Of a stretch of DNA of 64,000 nt, positions 9,302 through 18,527 are shown piece after piece (position 1 is the first letter of the stretch; the number at the start of each line of letters is the position of its first letter). Made by a program: the position numbers and the translations under genes. Source of the stretch: Thiodiazotropha sp040791665 (GTDB lineage: Bacteria > Pseudomonadota > Gammaproteobacteria > Chromatiales > Chromatiaceae); NCBI GenBank assembly GCA_040791665.1, contig JBFNNX010000037.1, positions 124,001-188,000 of the forward strand, given 5' to 3'. Below the pieces are notes generated by a model. It did not search any database, was not told the DNA's origin, and worked only from the letters and a program-made list of their open reading frames with translations.

Positions 9302-10024
9302 TTAATCGGGGGAGATCTCCTCGATCGATTGCAGCTCGGTGATATGAAAGGCGCTCCCTTTGACCTCCCAACGAATATTGAAATCGTATAGGCGCATGCC
9401 GAAACGACTCCTTTTGGTTTCGTCCAGATAAGCGGGACGCGGATCATTTTGCAGAACGCGCAGTATCAGCCGTTGCAGTTTAAGGGCCTCTGCCGGCGGC
9501 AAACGCTTGAGAACACTTTCCGCCGCTGACGAGTAACTCAACTCGATCGCCTTTCCTGGTGCATCGGCGGCGTACCCGCTGTTTGCCTTCGGAATGGCAT
9601 CTACATAAGGCAGATAGGGTTTGATATCCAGCACCGGGGTACCGTCCAGCAGGTCAATCCCACCCAAATGCAGATTGACACAATTGTGTGACAATTCGAG
9701 GTTGAGCAGATCGACCACCGAGAGACCGATGGGATTGGGGCGCATGGGGCTGCGCGAGGCGAATACACCCACCCGCTGGTTTCCGCCCAAACGGGGAGGG
9801 CGAACGGTGGGCTTCCACTCGCCGGTTGCGGATGCGTGGAATACGAACATGATCCAGAGATGGGAGTAGTCGGCCAGCTCGCGAAAGGCCTCCACCCGGT
9901 TGTAGGGAGTGAGGATCTCCAGCCGTGCCTCGGCTTCGGGTATCAGGCGTGACTGCCTGGGGATACCGAACTTCTCTTTGAAACAGGAGTGGATGATACC
10001 GATCGGTTGAAACTCGAACTGCAT
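9302..10024 (-). CDS. trmO: tRNA (N6-threonylcarbamoyladenosine37-N6)-methyltransferase TrmO
   Basis: 240 residues. The N-terminal GIIHSCFKEKFGIPRQ and the central block VGVFASRSPMRPNPIGLSVVDLL are the hallmarks of the TrmO/YaeB/VirR family. The enzyme uses S-adenosylmethionine to methylate t6A37 of ACY-decoding tRNA-Thr. The C-terminal domain (about 160-240) contains the DPRPAY motif and matches the E. coli-type length. The gene lies 2 bases behind an SDR gene in one operon. Confidence 0.93.
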   Translation of the reverse strand: MQFEFQPIGIIHSCFKEKFGIPRQSRLIPEAEARLEILTPYNRVEAFRELADYSHLWIMFVFHASATGEWKPTVRPPRLGGNQRVGVFASRSPMRPNPIGLSVVDLLNLELSHNCVNLHLGGIDLLDGTPVLDIKPYLPYVDAIPKANSGYAADAPGKAIELSYSSAAESVLKRLPPAEALKLQRLILRVLQNDPRPAYLDETKRSRFGMRLYDFNIRWEVKGSAFHITELQSIEEISPD

Positions 10025-10026
10025 AT

Positions 10027-10749
10027 TTAGTTTTTGAACTGAATAACCTTTTTCAGCGGATTGAGGTTGATTTCATCGAAGACTGTGCCCGGATGTGAAT
10101 CCAATACCAATACTACAGCGTCTGCGATATCTTCCGCCCGCAGTGCGTTTTCCGCCAGTTCTCCCGGCTTGAAATTGAGATTGTCATAAAAACCCGTGTC
10201 CACCATACCGGGATTGATGAGGCAGACTCTGATGCCTCTGCTGCTACATTCGGTGCGTAGTGACTGAGTAAAACCCCTCAAGGCAAATTTACAAGCCGAG
10301 TAGACCGCACCCTTGCGCCCGCCTGTCAGCGCCGCCTCCGAACCAATGACTATCAGATCGCCGTGGCCCGATTTCTTGAGTAGGGGTACCAGGGCGCGGG
10401 CGACATAGAGATGCTGTAACAAATTGATTGTCACCAGATCACTGATCTGCCGATAAGAGAACTCCTCCATATTGCCGAAGCGTCCGGTTCCCGCATTCAA
10501 GATGGCGCCGTCCATATCCGGATGATCACCCGTTATCTCCTCCAAGTGCCTTGGCAAGGTAGTGAGGGAAGCGAGGTCCACAATACGCTTTTCAAGACCT
10601 TTTTCGTTGGGCCAGCTTGCAAAGTCACGTCCAACGGCCACCACTTGATGGCCCCGATTCAGCAAGCGCCGAGTAATCGCGGCGCCGATACCGTTACTGG
10701 CGCCGGTTACCAGGAATTTTCGTGCTGACGCCTGAGACTTTTTATCCAT
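10027..10749 (-). CDS. Short-chain dehydrogenase/reductase
   Basis: 240 residues of classical SDR type: cofactor motif TGASNGIG at about 17-24, NAG at about 90-92, catalytic Ser in VIGSEAAL and YSACK at about 150-154. An Arg at about residue 41 (AVGRDF) follows the second strand, which hints at NADPH. The substrate cannot be told. It is followed after 2 bases by trmO, so the two are co-transcribed, although no functional link is evident. Confidence 0.85.
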   Translation of the reverse strand: MDKKSQASARKFLVTGASNGIGAAITRRLLNRGHQVVAVGRDFASWPNEKGLEKRIVDLASLTTLPRHLEEITGDHPDMDGAILNAGTGRFGNMEEFSYRQISDLVTINLLQHLYVARALVPLLKKSGHGDLIVIGSEAALTGGRKGAVYSACKFALRGFTQSLRTECSSRGIRVCLINPGMVDTGFYDNLNFKPGELAENALRAEDIADAVVLVLDSHPGTVFDEINLNPLKKVIQFKN

Positions 10750-10892
10750 CGGTAATTCAACTTGTCACTGTTTGTCATCCGGGGTGGAGCGGATAGGGTA
10801 ACAATTGCTTGTTGAGAACGGTAATCCATTTTAACAACAGTGACGAGAAACGCCTTCCAATTCAGCATGAGCAAAATATTGCCGAACAGGCC

Positions 10893-11498
10893 CTAGTGAG
10901 GCTGTTCGAGCATAGAGCGAATCAGACCGAGCTGTTGCCGAACCAACATGTCGACGAATTTGGCACTGATTCCTCGTGAGTCATTGGCGGGATTATCCGA
11001 AACGATCTTGAAAACCTTGACGCATTCGATCATGTCGATTTCACTTGCGGCCTCAATGAACCCGGATGATTCCATGTCGAAGGCCATGTCATCCGTATAT
11101 TCAAACTGGGGCTCGGGTACGCATGTCAATGCTCCGATCGTCTCGGTAATGGGATGACGGATTGTCAATGACCACTCCTTACCGCTCTGCTGGTCGATGA
11201 TACGGTTGATCAAGAGCGGCGTGCCGACTTCAAGAGATCCGTGACCGCAGATACCCAAATTGACCCATTGTGCAGAAGAGCGGGGCTTGATTGAGTGTAT
11301 ATAGTGCACCCCTTGGGCGGATGCTGTCGCTCCAGGTCCGGTTATGACTAATTGGATCCCGTTAGCGTGGTAAACAGGCATCCTCATGTTTTCCTGATCC
11401 CGTTGTAAATTTAGCAGGTTTATCAATGGCCTCGCCTCGGCAGGTAACGCTATGACGAGGTTGATGGAACTGCTCTCCCGTTTTCGCATTTGTTTCAT
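10893..11498 (-). CDS. Nucleoside phosphorylase/nucleosidase superfamily protein
   Basis: 201 residues. The order INLVIALPAEARPL, then VITGPGATASAQG, then WVNLGICGHGSL and finally FDMESSGF matches the phosphorylase superfamily, in which DME-type residues bind the ribose and the Gly-rich loop binds phosphate or water. It resembles short MTA/SAH-nucleosidase-like proteins in gammaproteobacteria. The substrate is not predictable. Its start overlaps the stop of the GT2 gene by 4 bases (ATGA), so the pair is translationally coupled. Confidence 0.65.
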   Translation of the reverse strand: MKQMRKRESSSINLVIALPAEARPLINLLNLQRDQENMRMPVYHANGIQLVITGPGATASAQGVHYIHSIKPRSSAQWVNLGICGHGSLEVGTPLLINRIIDQQSGKEWSLTIRHPITETIGALTCVPEPQFEYTDDMAFDMESSGFIEAASEIDMIECVKVFKIVSDNPANDSRGISAKFVDMLVRQQLGLIRSMLEQPH

Positions 11499-12319
11499 TC
11501 CACCGTATAGCGCCGCTGAATTTCCCGATAATATTCCGCACGTTCGTGTTGACCGCGCTTCTCTGCACCCTGGGCTAGGATTCCGCTTTTTTTCACCAAT
11601 GTATTCACGGCGGCAATCCGATCATCCCTATCAAGCCGTCGATTTTCAAGTAACTTGATTAACGCCTGGACGCGAAATCTATCCATGCCCCAGTGGCGCC
11701 GGGACAACTGGTCGGTGTGACCGCCATACTTCTCTATCAGGGGTTTGTCGATGAACAGGACCTCTTCTGTGGCGCACACCCTCAGCCACAGATCGTAATC
11801 CTCACAGGCCGGCAGTTCGGTATCGAACAGACCGAATTCGTCAAACAATGTACGGTGCAATATGACTGATGAGGGAGAGATGACACAGAGCGGTAGACAG
11901 CGCTGGAAGATCATGCCGCCGCTTTTCGCGTGTTTTCGCATTTGGTTAACCCTGACGCCTTTGCGAATCCATAATTCGTTGCTGTGGCAGAGACGGTACT
12001 GGGGCGAAGCGGTCAATGCCTCGAGCTGCAGTTGAAGTTTATCCGGTAACCAGCGGTCGTCTGAGTCGAGCAAGGCGATCCATTCGCCACGGGCCTTTTC
12101 GATTCCCAGATTTCGCGCACTGCTGACACCTTGATTGGATTGGTAGAGATAGCCGCACTGGCCATACCGGACCGCCATCAAACGCGCAGTGTCGTCATCG
12201 GAACCGTCATCAACGACAATGATCTCCTGTGGGGGGTGGGTCTGTGACAATACGGAGTCAATTGCCCTCGATAGCGTATGTGCGCGATTGTAGGTTGGAA
12301 TGATAACTGAGACCGACAT
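11495..12319 (-). CDS. Family 2 glycosyltransferase
   Basis: 274 residues with a GT-A fold: VSVIIPTYNRAHTLSRAIDSVL at the N terminus, VVDDGSDDDT, the metal-binding DSDD motif at about 84-87, and a later CEDYDLWLR block typical of GT2 enzymes. Family members transfer sugars from nucleotide-sugar donors, often to envelope polysaccharide. The acceptor is unknown. It is the first gene of a two-gene operon with the nucleosidase-like protein; 266 bases separate it from the divergent sigma-like gene. Confidence 0.88.
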   Translation of the reverse strand: MSVSVIIPTYNRAHTLSRAIDSVLSQTHPPQEIIVVDDGSDDDTARLMAVRYGQCGYLYQSNQGVSSARNLGIEKARGEWIALLDSDDRWLPDKLQLQLEALTASPQYRLCHSNELWIRKGVRVNQMRKHAKSGGMIFQRCLPLCVISPSSVILHRTLFDEFGLFDTELPACEDYDLWLRVCATEEVLFIDKPLIEKYGGHTDQLSRRHWGMDRFRVQALIKLLENRRLDRDDRIAAVNTLVKKSGILAQGAEKRGQHERAEYYREIQRRYTVE

Positions 12320-12585
12320 ACGTCAAGGCTAGAGTTGGTGGTGTGAAAACAGGTTTAAGAGGGTTGATTGAATGTGTCCGTTCTGCAGCAACAGTTACTG
12401 ACGGCGGTAAGTGGAGTGTTTATAGCACATTAACAATAAGCGAAATATGGGGAGATCGTCTGAACAGATCTTAATGGCCTGGAAATCAAGAGTTTTTTTG
12501 TGAAATTGTTTGAGTTGTTTTGCAAAAAGCAGGCAAAAAAAACCGTATGCTTTATAATTGTCAACGATACTGTGCACTGTAACCT

Positions 12586-13470
12586 ATGGATGGATTCTTC
12601 AAAATGAGTGCCTGGCAAGGGATTTTGCACATTCCGGCAACCTACCTGAGAGGAGGGTTTCTCCTCGGAGCCTATGCTGAAGTGAGATCGAGAAGATTTG
12701 ATACCGATGCTGTACTTGAGAAGATATTGCAGCACGATAAGGAGGGTTTTACCTCTTTCTATGAGCGATACAGAGGGCGAGTATATCGCTTTATAGTCAG
12801 GCAATATGGCACCGGTGAGTATGGTAAGGCAGCCTACTATTCGGCATGGCGCCACCTGGTGGTTTCGGGACTAACCGTCAAAACGCCTAAAGACCTCAAG
12901 CTCTCTTTCTATCAATATCTCGGCAAGTCGGAGCAGTACCCGGGAATCGTTCAAAGCTCGGATATGCCGAGCAACTATCTACCCCGCAATATCGAGGAAG
13001 ACGGTAACTGGAGTTTGGTCCTGATAGAGCACTTCAAGCAGCTCTCCGATGTGAAAAAGCGCTACTTTCTCTTCAAACACGAGATAGGTATCAGTGAAAC
13101 GGCCATTTCCAGGGCGTTGGATGTCAGCAGGAAGGACGTTGAGAAGGGATTGCGGAAGGCCGAGTCGGAACTCCGAGAGGCGATGGAAGATTCAGGCTGT
13201 CCAAAGAAGCGTTCACTGGAGAGGCTCTATCGTGAGAGCAGGGTAGTGAAGCCACCTGCTTCGTGGGATCAGGAGATCGTCGATTCATTCAACATGTGGC
13301 TCAGACAGACGGAGCAACCGAATCAGCCTGAGAAGGCTCCTGCAAAACAGCCCGCTTCCACAGGCATTGCAGGAAAGTTGGGCCATTTAAAAGACCAGGT
13401 CAGATCCAAATTTTCGAATTTGGGCAAACGAACTCACCAGAAAGGGACCCGGGTGCGTAAGATCTCATAG
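12586..13470 (+). CDS. Sigma-70-like regulator with basic C-terminal extension
   Basis: 294 residues. About 40-110 resembles a sigma region 2 (ILQHDKEGFTSFYERYRGRVYRFI). About 155-205 resembles the region 4 helix-turn-helix (KKRYFLFKHEIGISETAISRALDVSRKDVEKGLRKAESELREAM). The remaining 90 residues are Pro/Lys-rich and basic, unusual for an ECF sigma factor. It may be a divergent sigma factor or a regulator derived from one. The start is uncertain: ATG at 12586 or 12604 both fit, and neither has a strong ribosome binding site. No anti-sigma gene is adjacent. Confidence 0.55.
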   Translation: MDGFFKMSAWQGILHIPATYLRGGFLLGAYAEVRSRRFDTDAVLEKILQHDKEGFTSFYERYRGRVYRFIVRQYGTGEYGKAAYYSAWRHLVVSGLTVKTPKDLKLSFYQYLGKSEQYPGIVQSSDMPSNYLPRNIEEDGNWSLVLIEHFKQLSDVKKRYFLFKHEIGISETAISRALDVSRKDVEKGLRKAESELREAMEDSGCPKKRSLERLYRESRVVKPPASWDQEIVDSFNMWLRQTEQPNQPEKAPAKQPASTGIAGKLGHLKDQVRSKFSNLGKRTHQKGTRVRKIS

Positions 13471-13710
13471 GGTCTTTTGACGCTTATCCAATCGGCACCA
13501 TTGCATCTGAAACTGAGCCAATCGAGGGGCGAGGAGTTTTGTTCGGTTATTCCGAATGAACGGCCTCTTGACAGTCTCGGACAGGAGACTGTGTAAATTG
13601 GCCCTACGGAGCCATTTTCCACCCGCTTTCGGTGACGAGTGCGGGGTTAGAGGTTTCTGCACTCGGATAGGTAGTGTAGAATTCCCGCTTTTTCCCAAGC
13701 CGGTATTGTC

Positions 13711-14809
13711 ATGCAAGATATTAATCCGATTAGTCAAACCATCGCTGATTTGAAGGGACGGGTCACCTCCCTGAGGGGGTATCTTTGACTATGAAGGCAA
13801 GCAGGAACGTCTGACCGAAGTCCTTCGCGAGCTGGAAGATCCCACGGTATGGAATGATCAGGAGCGGGCCCAGGCCCTGAGCCGCGAACGCGCCACGCTC
13901 GAAACGGTTGTCCTCACTATCGACAAACTCTCCAACGGCCTGGCCGATGCAGGTGAATTGTTGGAAATGGCGGTAGAGGAGGGGGACGAGGCTGCAGTCG
14001 ATGCCATTCAGGAGGAGCTTGCCGATTTTGGCGCAATGGTCTCGGATCTGGAGTTTAGACGCATGTTTTCCGGCGAGACGGACCACTGCAACGCATTCCT
14101 CGATATCCAGGCCGGCTCTGGCGGTACCGAGGCACAGGATTGGGCTGAGATGTTACTGCGTATGTATCTGCGATGGGGTGAACATCGCGGATTCAAGACT
14201 GAGCTCATTGAGGTTTCCGCGGGTGAAGTGGCAGGTATCAAGAGCGCCACGGTGAGATACGAGGGTGAGTATGCATTCGGTTGGTTGCGCACCGAAATTG
14301 GCGTCCATCGCCTGGTGCGAAAATCGCCATTCGATTCCGGAAATCGGCGTCATACCTCCTTTGCCGCTGTCTTCGTCTCCCCGGAGATCGACGATTCCAT
14401 AGAGGTTGACATCAATCCCGCCGATCTGCGTATCGACGTCTACCGTGCCAGCGGTGCGGGTGGACAGCACGTCAACCGTACCGAATCGGCCGTGAGAATC
14501 ACCCACAATCCGACAGGGATAGTGGTTCAGTGCCAGAACGATCGCTCGCAGCACAAAAACAAGGCAACGGCCATGAAGCAACTGAAGGCCAAGTTGTACG
14601 AATTCGAGGTGCAGAAGCGAAATGCCTCGCAACAGGAGCTGGAGGAGAGCAAATCCGACATAGGCTGGGGCAGCCAGATTCGCAGTTATGTGCTCGATGC
14701 CTCCCGGATCAAGGATCTGCGCACCGGCATCGAGACAGGGAATACTCAGGCCGTGCTCGATGGTGGAATCGACATGTTTATCGAGGCGAGTCTTAAGAGC
14801 GGGGTATGA
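13711..14809 (+). CDS. prfB: Peptide chain release factor 2, with programmed +1 frameshift
   Basis: Codons 1-25 run from the ATG at 13711 to an in-frame TGA at 13786-13788. Reading continues after a +1 shift at 13787 (DYEGKQERL...) to the stop at 14807-14809, giving 365 residues, the normal RF2 length. The stop-recognition tripeptide lies in RKSPFDSG and the peptidyl-hydrolysis GGQ in SGAGGQHVN. RF2 ends translation at UGA and UAA. Expression is autoregulated, since low RF2 favours the frameshift. lysS follows 83 bases downstream, the common gammaproteobacterial order. Confidence 0.97.
13774..13789 (+). promoter_or_regulatory. prfB programmed frameshift site
   Basis: AGGGGG (internal Shine-Dalgarno-like element) stands just ahead of TAT CTT TGA C, the classic arrangement. 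Slippage at CTT into the +1 frame bypasses the TGA. The heptamer CTTTGAC and the spacing are the same as in E. coli prfB. Confidence 0.95.
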
Positions 14810-14892
14810 CCGGTCTACCGATATCGCTCGCGGATGGTACAGATCGATTCAGGCAGAGCGTTAAATCAATGAATATTTGAGTTGAACAGATC

Positions 14893-16386
14893 ATGAATGA
14901 CGAGACCCAGGACGAAAACAAACTCATCGCCCAGCGTCGCGAGAAGTTGCAGCAGATGCGCGATGACGGAAACGCCTTTCCCAACGATTTCCGCCGCAAC
15001 AGCATGGCCGGCGAGTTGCATGCCGAGTATGGGGAGAAATCAGGTGAAGAGCTGGAGGCTTTGGGACTCAGAGTCAGACTGGCCGGCCGCATGATGAGTC
15101 GGCGTGTCATGGGCAAGGCGAGCTTTGCGCATCTGCAGGATATGTCGGGACGCATGCAGCTCTTCGTGCAACGGGATGCACTCGATGAAGGTGTCTACAA
15201 CACCCAATTCAAGAAGTGGGATATCGGTGACATCATCGGAGCCGAGGGAGCATTGTTCAAGACAAAAACCGGTGAGCTATCCGTTAAAGTCGACGGCCTT
15301 CGGTTGCTGACCAAGGCCCTGCGTCCCCTCCCGGAGAAGTTTCACGGTCTCTCCGATCAGGAGATGCGTTACCGGCAGCGCTATGTCGATCTGATCATGA
15401 ACGAGGCGTCGCGCAACACCTTTCAATTACGTACTCGCATCGTGCAATTCATACGCAATTTCCTCGATCAGCGCGGATTTCTGGAGGTCGAGACTCCGAT
15501 GATGCAGGTGATACCCGGTGGCGCCACAGCACGTCCCTTCGCGACTCGTCACAATGCCCTCGATATGGATATGTTCCTGCGTATTGCCCCCGAGCTCTAT
15601 TTGAAACGGCTTGTGGTAGGGGGATTCGAGAGGGTCTATGAGATCAACCGTAATTTCCGAAATGAAGGGCTCTCCACCCGCCACAATCCCGAATTCACCA
15701 TGCTGGAGTTCTATGAAGCCTACGCGGACTACAAAGATCTGATGGATCTCACCGAGGCGATGCTGCGAGCCTTATGTCAGGAGGTACTTGGGAGCGCCGA
15801 GGTGTCCTATCAGGGTGAGAGCTACGATTTCGGCAGCCCCTTCCAGCGCATGACAGTCAAGGAGTCTATCTGCCATTTCAATCCCGACATCACTGCGGAG
15901 TTGCTGGATGACGAGGCGCAGGCCCGGGCCATTGCCGAGCGGATGGAGATTCCCCTCAAGTCGAGCTATGGGCTTGGCAAGATACAGATCGAGATATTCG
16001 AGAAGAGTGTGGAGCATCGTCTGATGAATCCCACTTTTATCACGGCCTATCCCACCGAGGTTTCACCCCTGGCGAGACGCAGTGACGAAGACCCGTTCGT
16101 CACCGATCGATTTGAGTTTTTTGTCGGCGGACGGGAGATCGCCAATGGCTTCTCCGAGCTTAACGACGCCGAAGACCAGGCGGAACGTTTCCGCAAACAG
16201 GTGCAGGAGAAGGAGGCGGGTGACGATGAGGCGATGCATTACGATGCCGACTATGTGCGTGCTCTGGAGCATGGCATGCCACCCACAGCTGGCGAGGGGA
16301 TAGGTATAGACCGCCTGGTGATGCTGCTTACCGACTCGCCCTCGATCCGTGATGTTCTGCTGTTTCCTCATATGCGGCCGGAGTAG
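14893..16386 (+). CDS. lysS: Lysyl-tRNA synthetase, class II
   Basis: 497 residues. An N-terminal OB-fold anticodon-binding domain (about 55-150, with VRLAGRMMSRRVMGKASFAHLQD) is followed by the class II catalytic core. Motif 2 is FRNEGLSTRHNPEFTMLEFYEAYADY and motif 3 is GIGIDRLVMLLTDSPSIRDVLLFP. It charges tRNA-Lys. It follows prfB on the same strand and converges on the antiporter gene 8 bases downstream. Confidence 0.97.
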   Translation: MNDETQDENKLIAQRREKLQQMRDDGNAFPNDFRRNSMAGELHAEYGEKSGEELEALGLRVRLAGRMMSRRVMGKASFAHLQDMSGRMQLFVQRDALDEGVYNTQFKKWDIGDIIGAEGALFKTKTGELSVKVDGLRLLTKALRPLPEKFHGLSDQEMRYRQRYVDLIMNEASRNTFQLRTRIVQFIRNFLDQRGFLEVETPMMQVIPGGATARPFATRHNALDMDMFLRIAPELYLKRLVVGGFERVYEINRNFRNEGLSTRHNPEFTMLEFYEAYADYKDLMDLTEAMLRALCQEVLGSAEVSYQGESYDFGSPFQRMTVKESICHFNPDITAELLDDEAQARAIAERMEIPLKSSYGLGKIQIEIFEKSVEHRLMNPTFITAYPTEVSPLARRSDEDPFVTDRFEFFVGGREIANGFSELNDAEDQAERFRKQVQEKEAGDDEAMHYDADYVRALEHGMPPTAGEGIGIDRLVMLLTDSPSIRDVLLFPHMRPE

Positions 16387-16394
16387 GCGGGGCC

Positions 16395-18377
16395 TCACAG
16401 GCCGTACAGCAGTAGTCCTTCTGCATGTTCTAAATTGTGCGCGGTGCCTGCCAGTACCAGGACATCGCCCGCCTGCAGGCGTGTCTCGGGTGCTGGTGCT
16501 TCGCCCCTGATGCCACCGCGGCGCACTGCGGTTACGCTGACGTCCCAATCCCACAGATGCAGATCTTCTATAGTATGTCCGACAGCGAATGCACGATCGG
16601 GCAGGGTGACGGTATGCAGGCGTTCCTGAAAGCCCTCATCGTGTTCAAGATCGATGGCTTCCTCCCCATGGTAGAAATCGCGCAGCAGTTTGTAGTGGTT
16701 TTCACGGATCTCCCGCATGATCTTGAGGATGCGGGATGCCGGTACTTTCAACAGCAGCAGTAGCTGTCCACCCATCATAAGGCTGGCCTCAACCGCCTCC
16801 GGCATGACCTCTGCCGCGCCCGCCTCTTCCAGCTCCTCCAGATGGGTGTCGTCTTTGGTTCGTACCAGGACAGGTACTTCAGGTGCCACCTTGCGGGTGT
16901 GGTGCAGGATCTGCAGTGCTGTGGCGTGGCCTTCAAAGGTGATTACGACCACACCGGCGCGTTCGACACCGGCCGCATGCATGATCTCATGGCGGGATGC
17001 GTCTCCGAAATGGACCGGTTCGCCAGCCTCGTGAGCCTCTCTGACGACCGAGGGATCGAGATCGAGTGCGACATAGGGAAAACCTTCATGATCGAGAAGC
17101 CGGCCGAGATTTTGGCCGATACGCCCATAGCCGCAAATGATGACATGCTGCTCCATTCCTTCTGCCTCGTGCTGCAGATCTGTGGTGACGGCATAATCCT
17201 GCTCAGGAAGGCGCAAACGACAGAATTTTTCAGTCAGTTTGCCGTTGTGGCGAATCAGGAAAGGCGAGATCGCCATGCTGATGATGATCGCGGCAAACAG
17301 CATCTGCCCAGCCTCTCCCGGAATCAGGGAGGATTGCAGGGAGAGGTCCAGCAATACAAACCCAAATTCACCGCCCTGCGCCAGTAACAGTCCTGAACGG
17401 AATGCAGTTGCCAGAGATTGTTTGGTCTGACGTACCAGCAGCAGGATGATTGTCGCTTTTATGGCGATAAGGGCAATGGCGATAAGGAACACCCAGTGAA
17501 GCTGGGGCGACAGCGATAGGAGATCGACACGCATGCCCACGGTGACGAAGAAAAGCCCCAGCAGGACATCCTGAAATGGGCGGATATCGGCCTCTATCTG
17601 GTGACGATACTCGGTTTCACCCAACATCATACCGGCCAGAAAGGCGCCGAGGGCGAGGGAGAGCCCCGCTTCGTGGGTCAACCAGGCAGCGGCAAGGGAT
17701 ACCAGCAGTACGGTCAGGGTGAATAATTCCGCCGAGCGGGCACGCGCGATCTCATGGAACAGCGGACGCAGGGCCCAGTGCCCGATCGCCATGATTACGG
17801 CAAACACCAGCGTGGCCTTGATCAAGGCCCAGGAGAGCGGTATCAGCAACCCCTGCTCGGTATCGCTGACGAGGATGGGAATGACGACCAGCAAGGGGAT
17901 TACCGCGAGATCCTGGAACAGCAGAATACTGACCCCGACACGGCCGTGGCCGGTGTTCAACTCAACCTGTTCCGATAACTGCTTAATGACGATGGCGGTC
18001 GAGGAGAGGGCCAGAATAGCACCGGTAATGATAGCTGCTGCCAACTCGAGTCCCAGCAGCCAGGCAATGCCGCCGGTGACGATGCCTGTGATCAATACCT
18101 GACTGCCACCGAGACCGAATACAGCGCCTTTCATGGCGATCATCTGCGGCAGGGAGAACTCCAATCCGATCGCAAACAACAGAAATACGACTCCGAATTC
18201 GGCCAGGAAGCGGGTCTCTTCATTGGATGTGATCACGCCTGTGCCGAAGGGGCCGACCAGGATGCCGACGATCAGGTAGCTGAGTATAGGCGGCAGGTGA
18301 AAGCGTTTGAACAGCGTCACTGTCAAAACGGCAACACCGAGTAATATGAGGATGATCTGCAAGGTGTGGATGTTCAT
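16395..18377 (-). CDS. CPA2-family cation:proton antiporter with TrkA-N and TrkA-C domains (KefB-like)
   Basis: 660 residues. About 1-385 is a 12-13 helix antiporter domain (SYLIVGILVGPFGTGVI and LALGAFLAGMMLGET are typical). About 405-530 is a Rossmann-type RCK/TrkA-N domain with the nucleotide-binding GYGRIGQNLG. About 560-660 includes a TrkA-C domain ending LVLAGTAHNLEHAEGLL. The protein would exchange K+ or Na+ for protons at the inner membrane under nucleotide control. No KefF-type ancillary gene is next to it. It is divergent from rnr. Confidence 0.9.
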   Translation of the reverse strand: MNIHTLQIILILLGVAVLTVTLFKRFHLPPILSYLIVGILVGPFGTGVITSNEETRFLAEFGVVFLLFAIGLEFSLPQMIAMKGAVFGLGGSQVLITGIVTGGIAWLLGLELAAAIITGAILALSSTAIVIKQLSEQVELNTGHGRVGVSILLFQDLAVIPLLVVIPILVSDTEQGLLIPLSWALIKATLVFAVIMAIGHWALRPLFHEIARARSAELFTLTVLLVSLAAAWLTHEAGLSLALGAFLAGMMLGETEYRHQIEADIRPFQDVLLGLFFVTVGMRVDLLSLSPQLHWVFLIAIALIAIKATIILLLVRQTKQSLATAFRSGLLLAQGGEFGFVLLDLSLQSSLIPGEAGQMLFAAIIISMAISPFLIRHNGKLTEKFCRLRLPEQDYAVTTDLQHEAEGMEQHVIICGYGRIGQNLGRLLDHEGFPYVALDLDPSVVREAHEAGEPVHFGDASRHEIMHAAGVERAGVVVITFEGHATALQILHHTRKVAPEVPVLVRTKDDTHLEELEEAGAAEVMPEAVEASLMMGGQLLLLLKVPASRILKIMREIRENHYKLLRDFYHGEEAIDLEHDEGFQERLHTVTLPDRAFAVGHTIEDLHLWDWDVSVTAVRRGGIRGEAPAPETRLQAGDVLVLAGTAHNLEHAEGLLLYGL

Positions 18378-18527
18378 TTCTGATCAAGCCGGGCGGATAG
18401 TGCCAACAAGTTTGATGATATCGATTAAATAAATCCAATCGCAACTGAGATTGGATGGGATAAGTCATGGGGTATTAAACGGTTAAATGTTAAAATCCCT
18501 TTTTTTAGCAAACAGATAAGACAAAAA

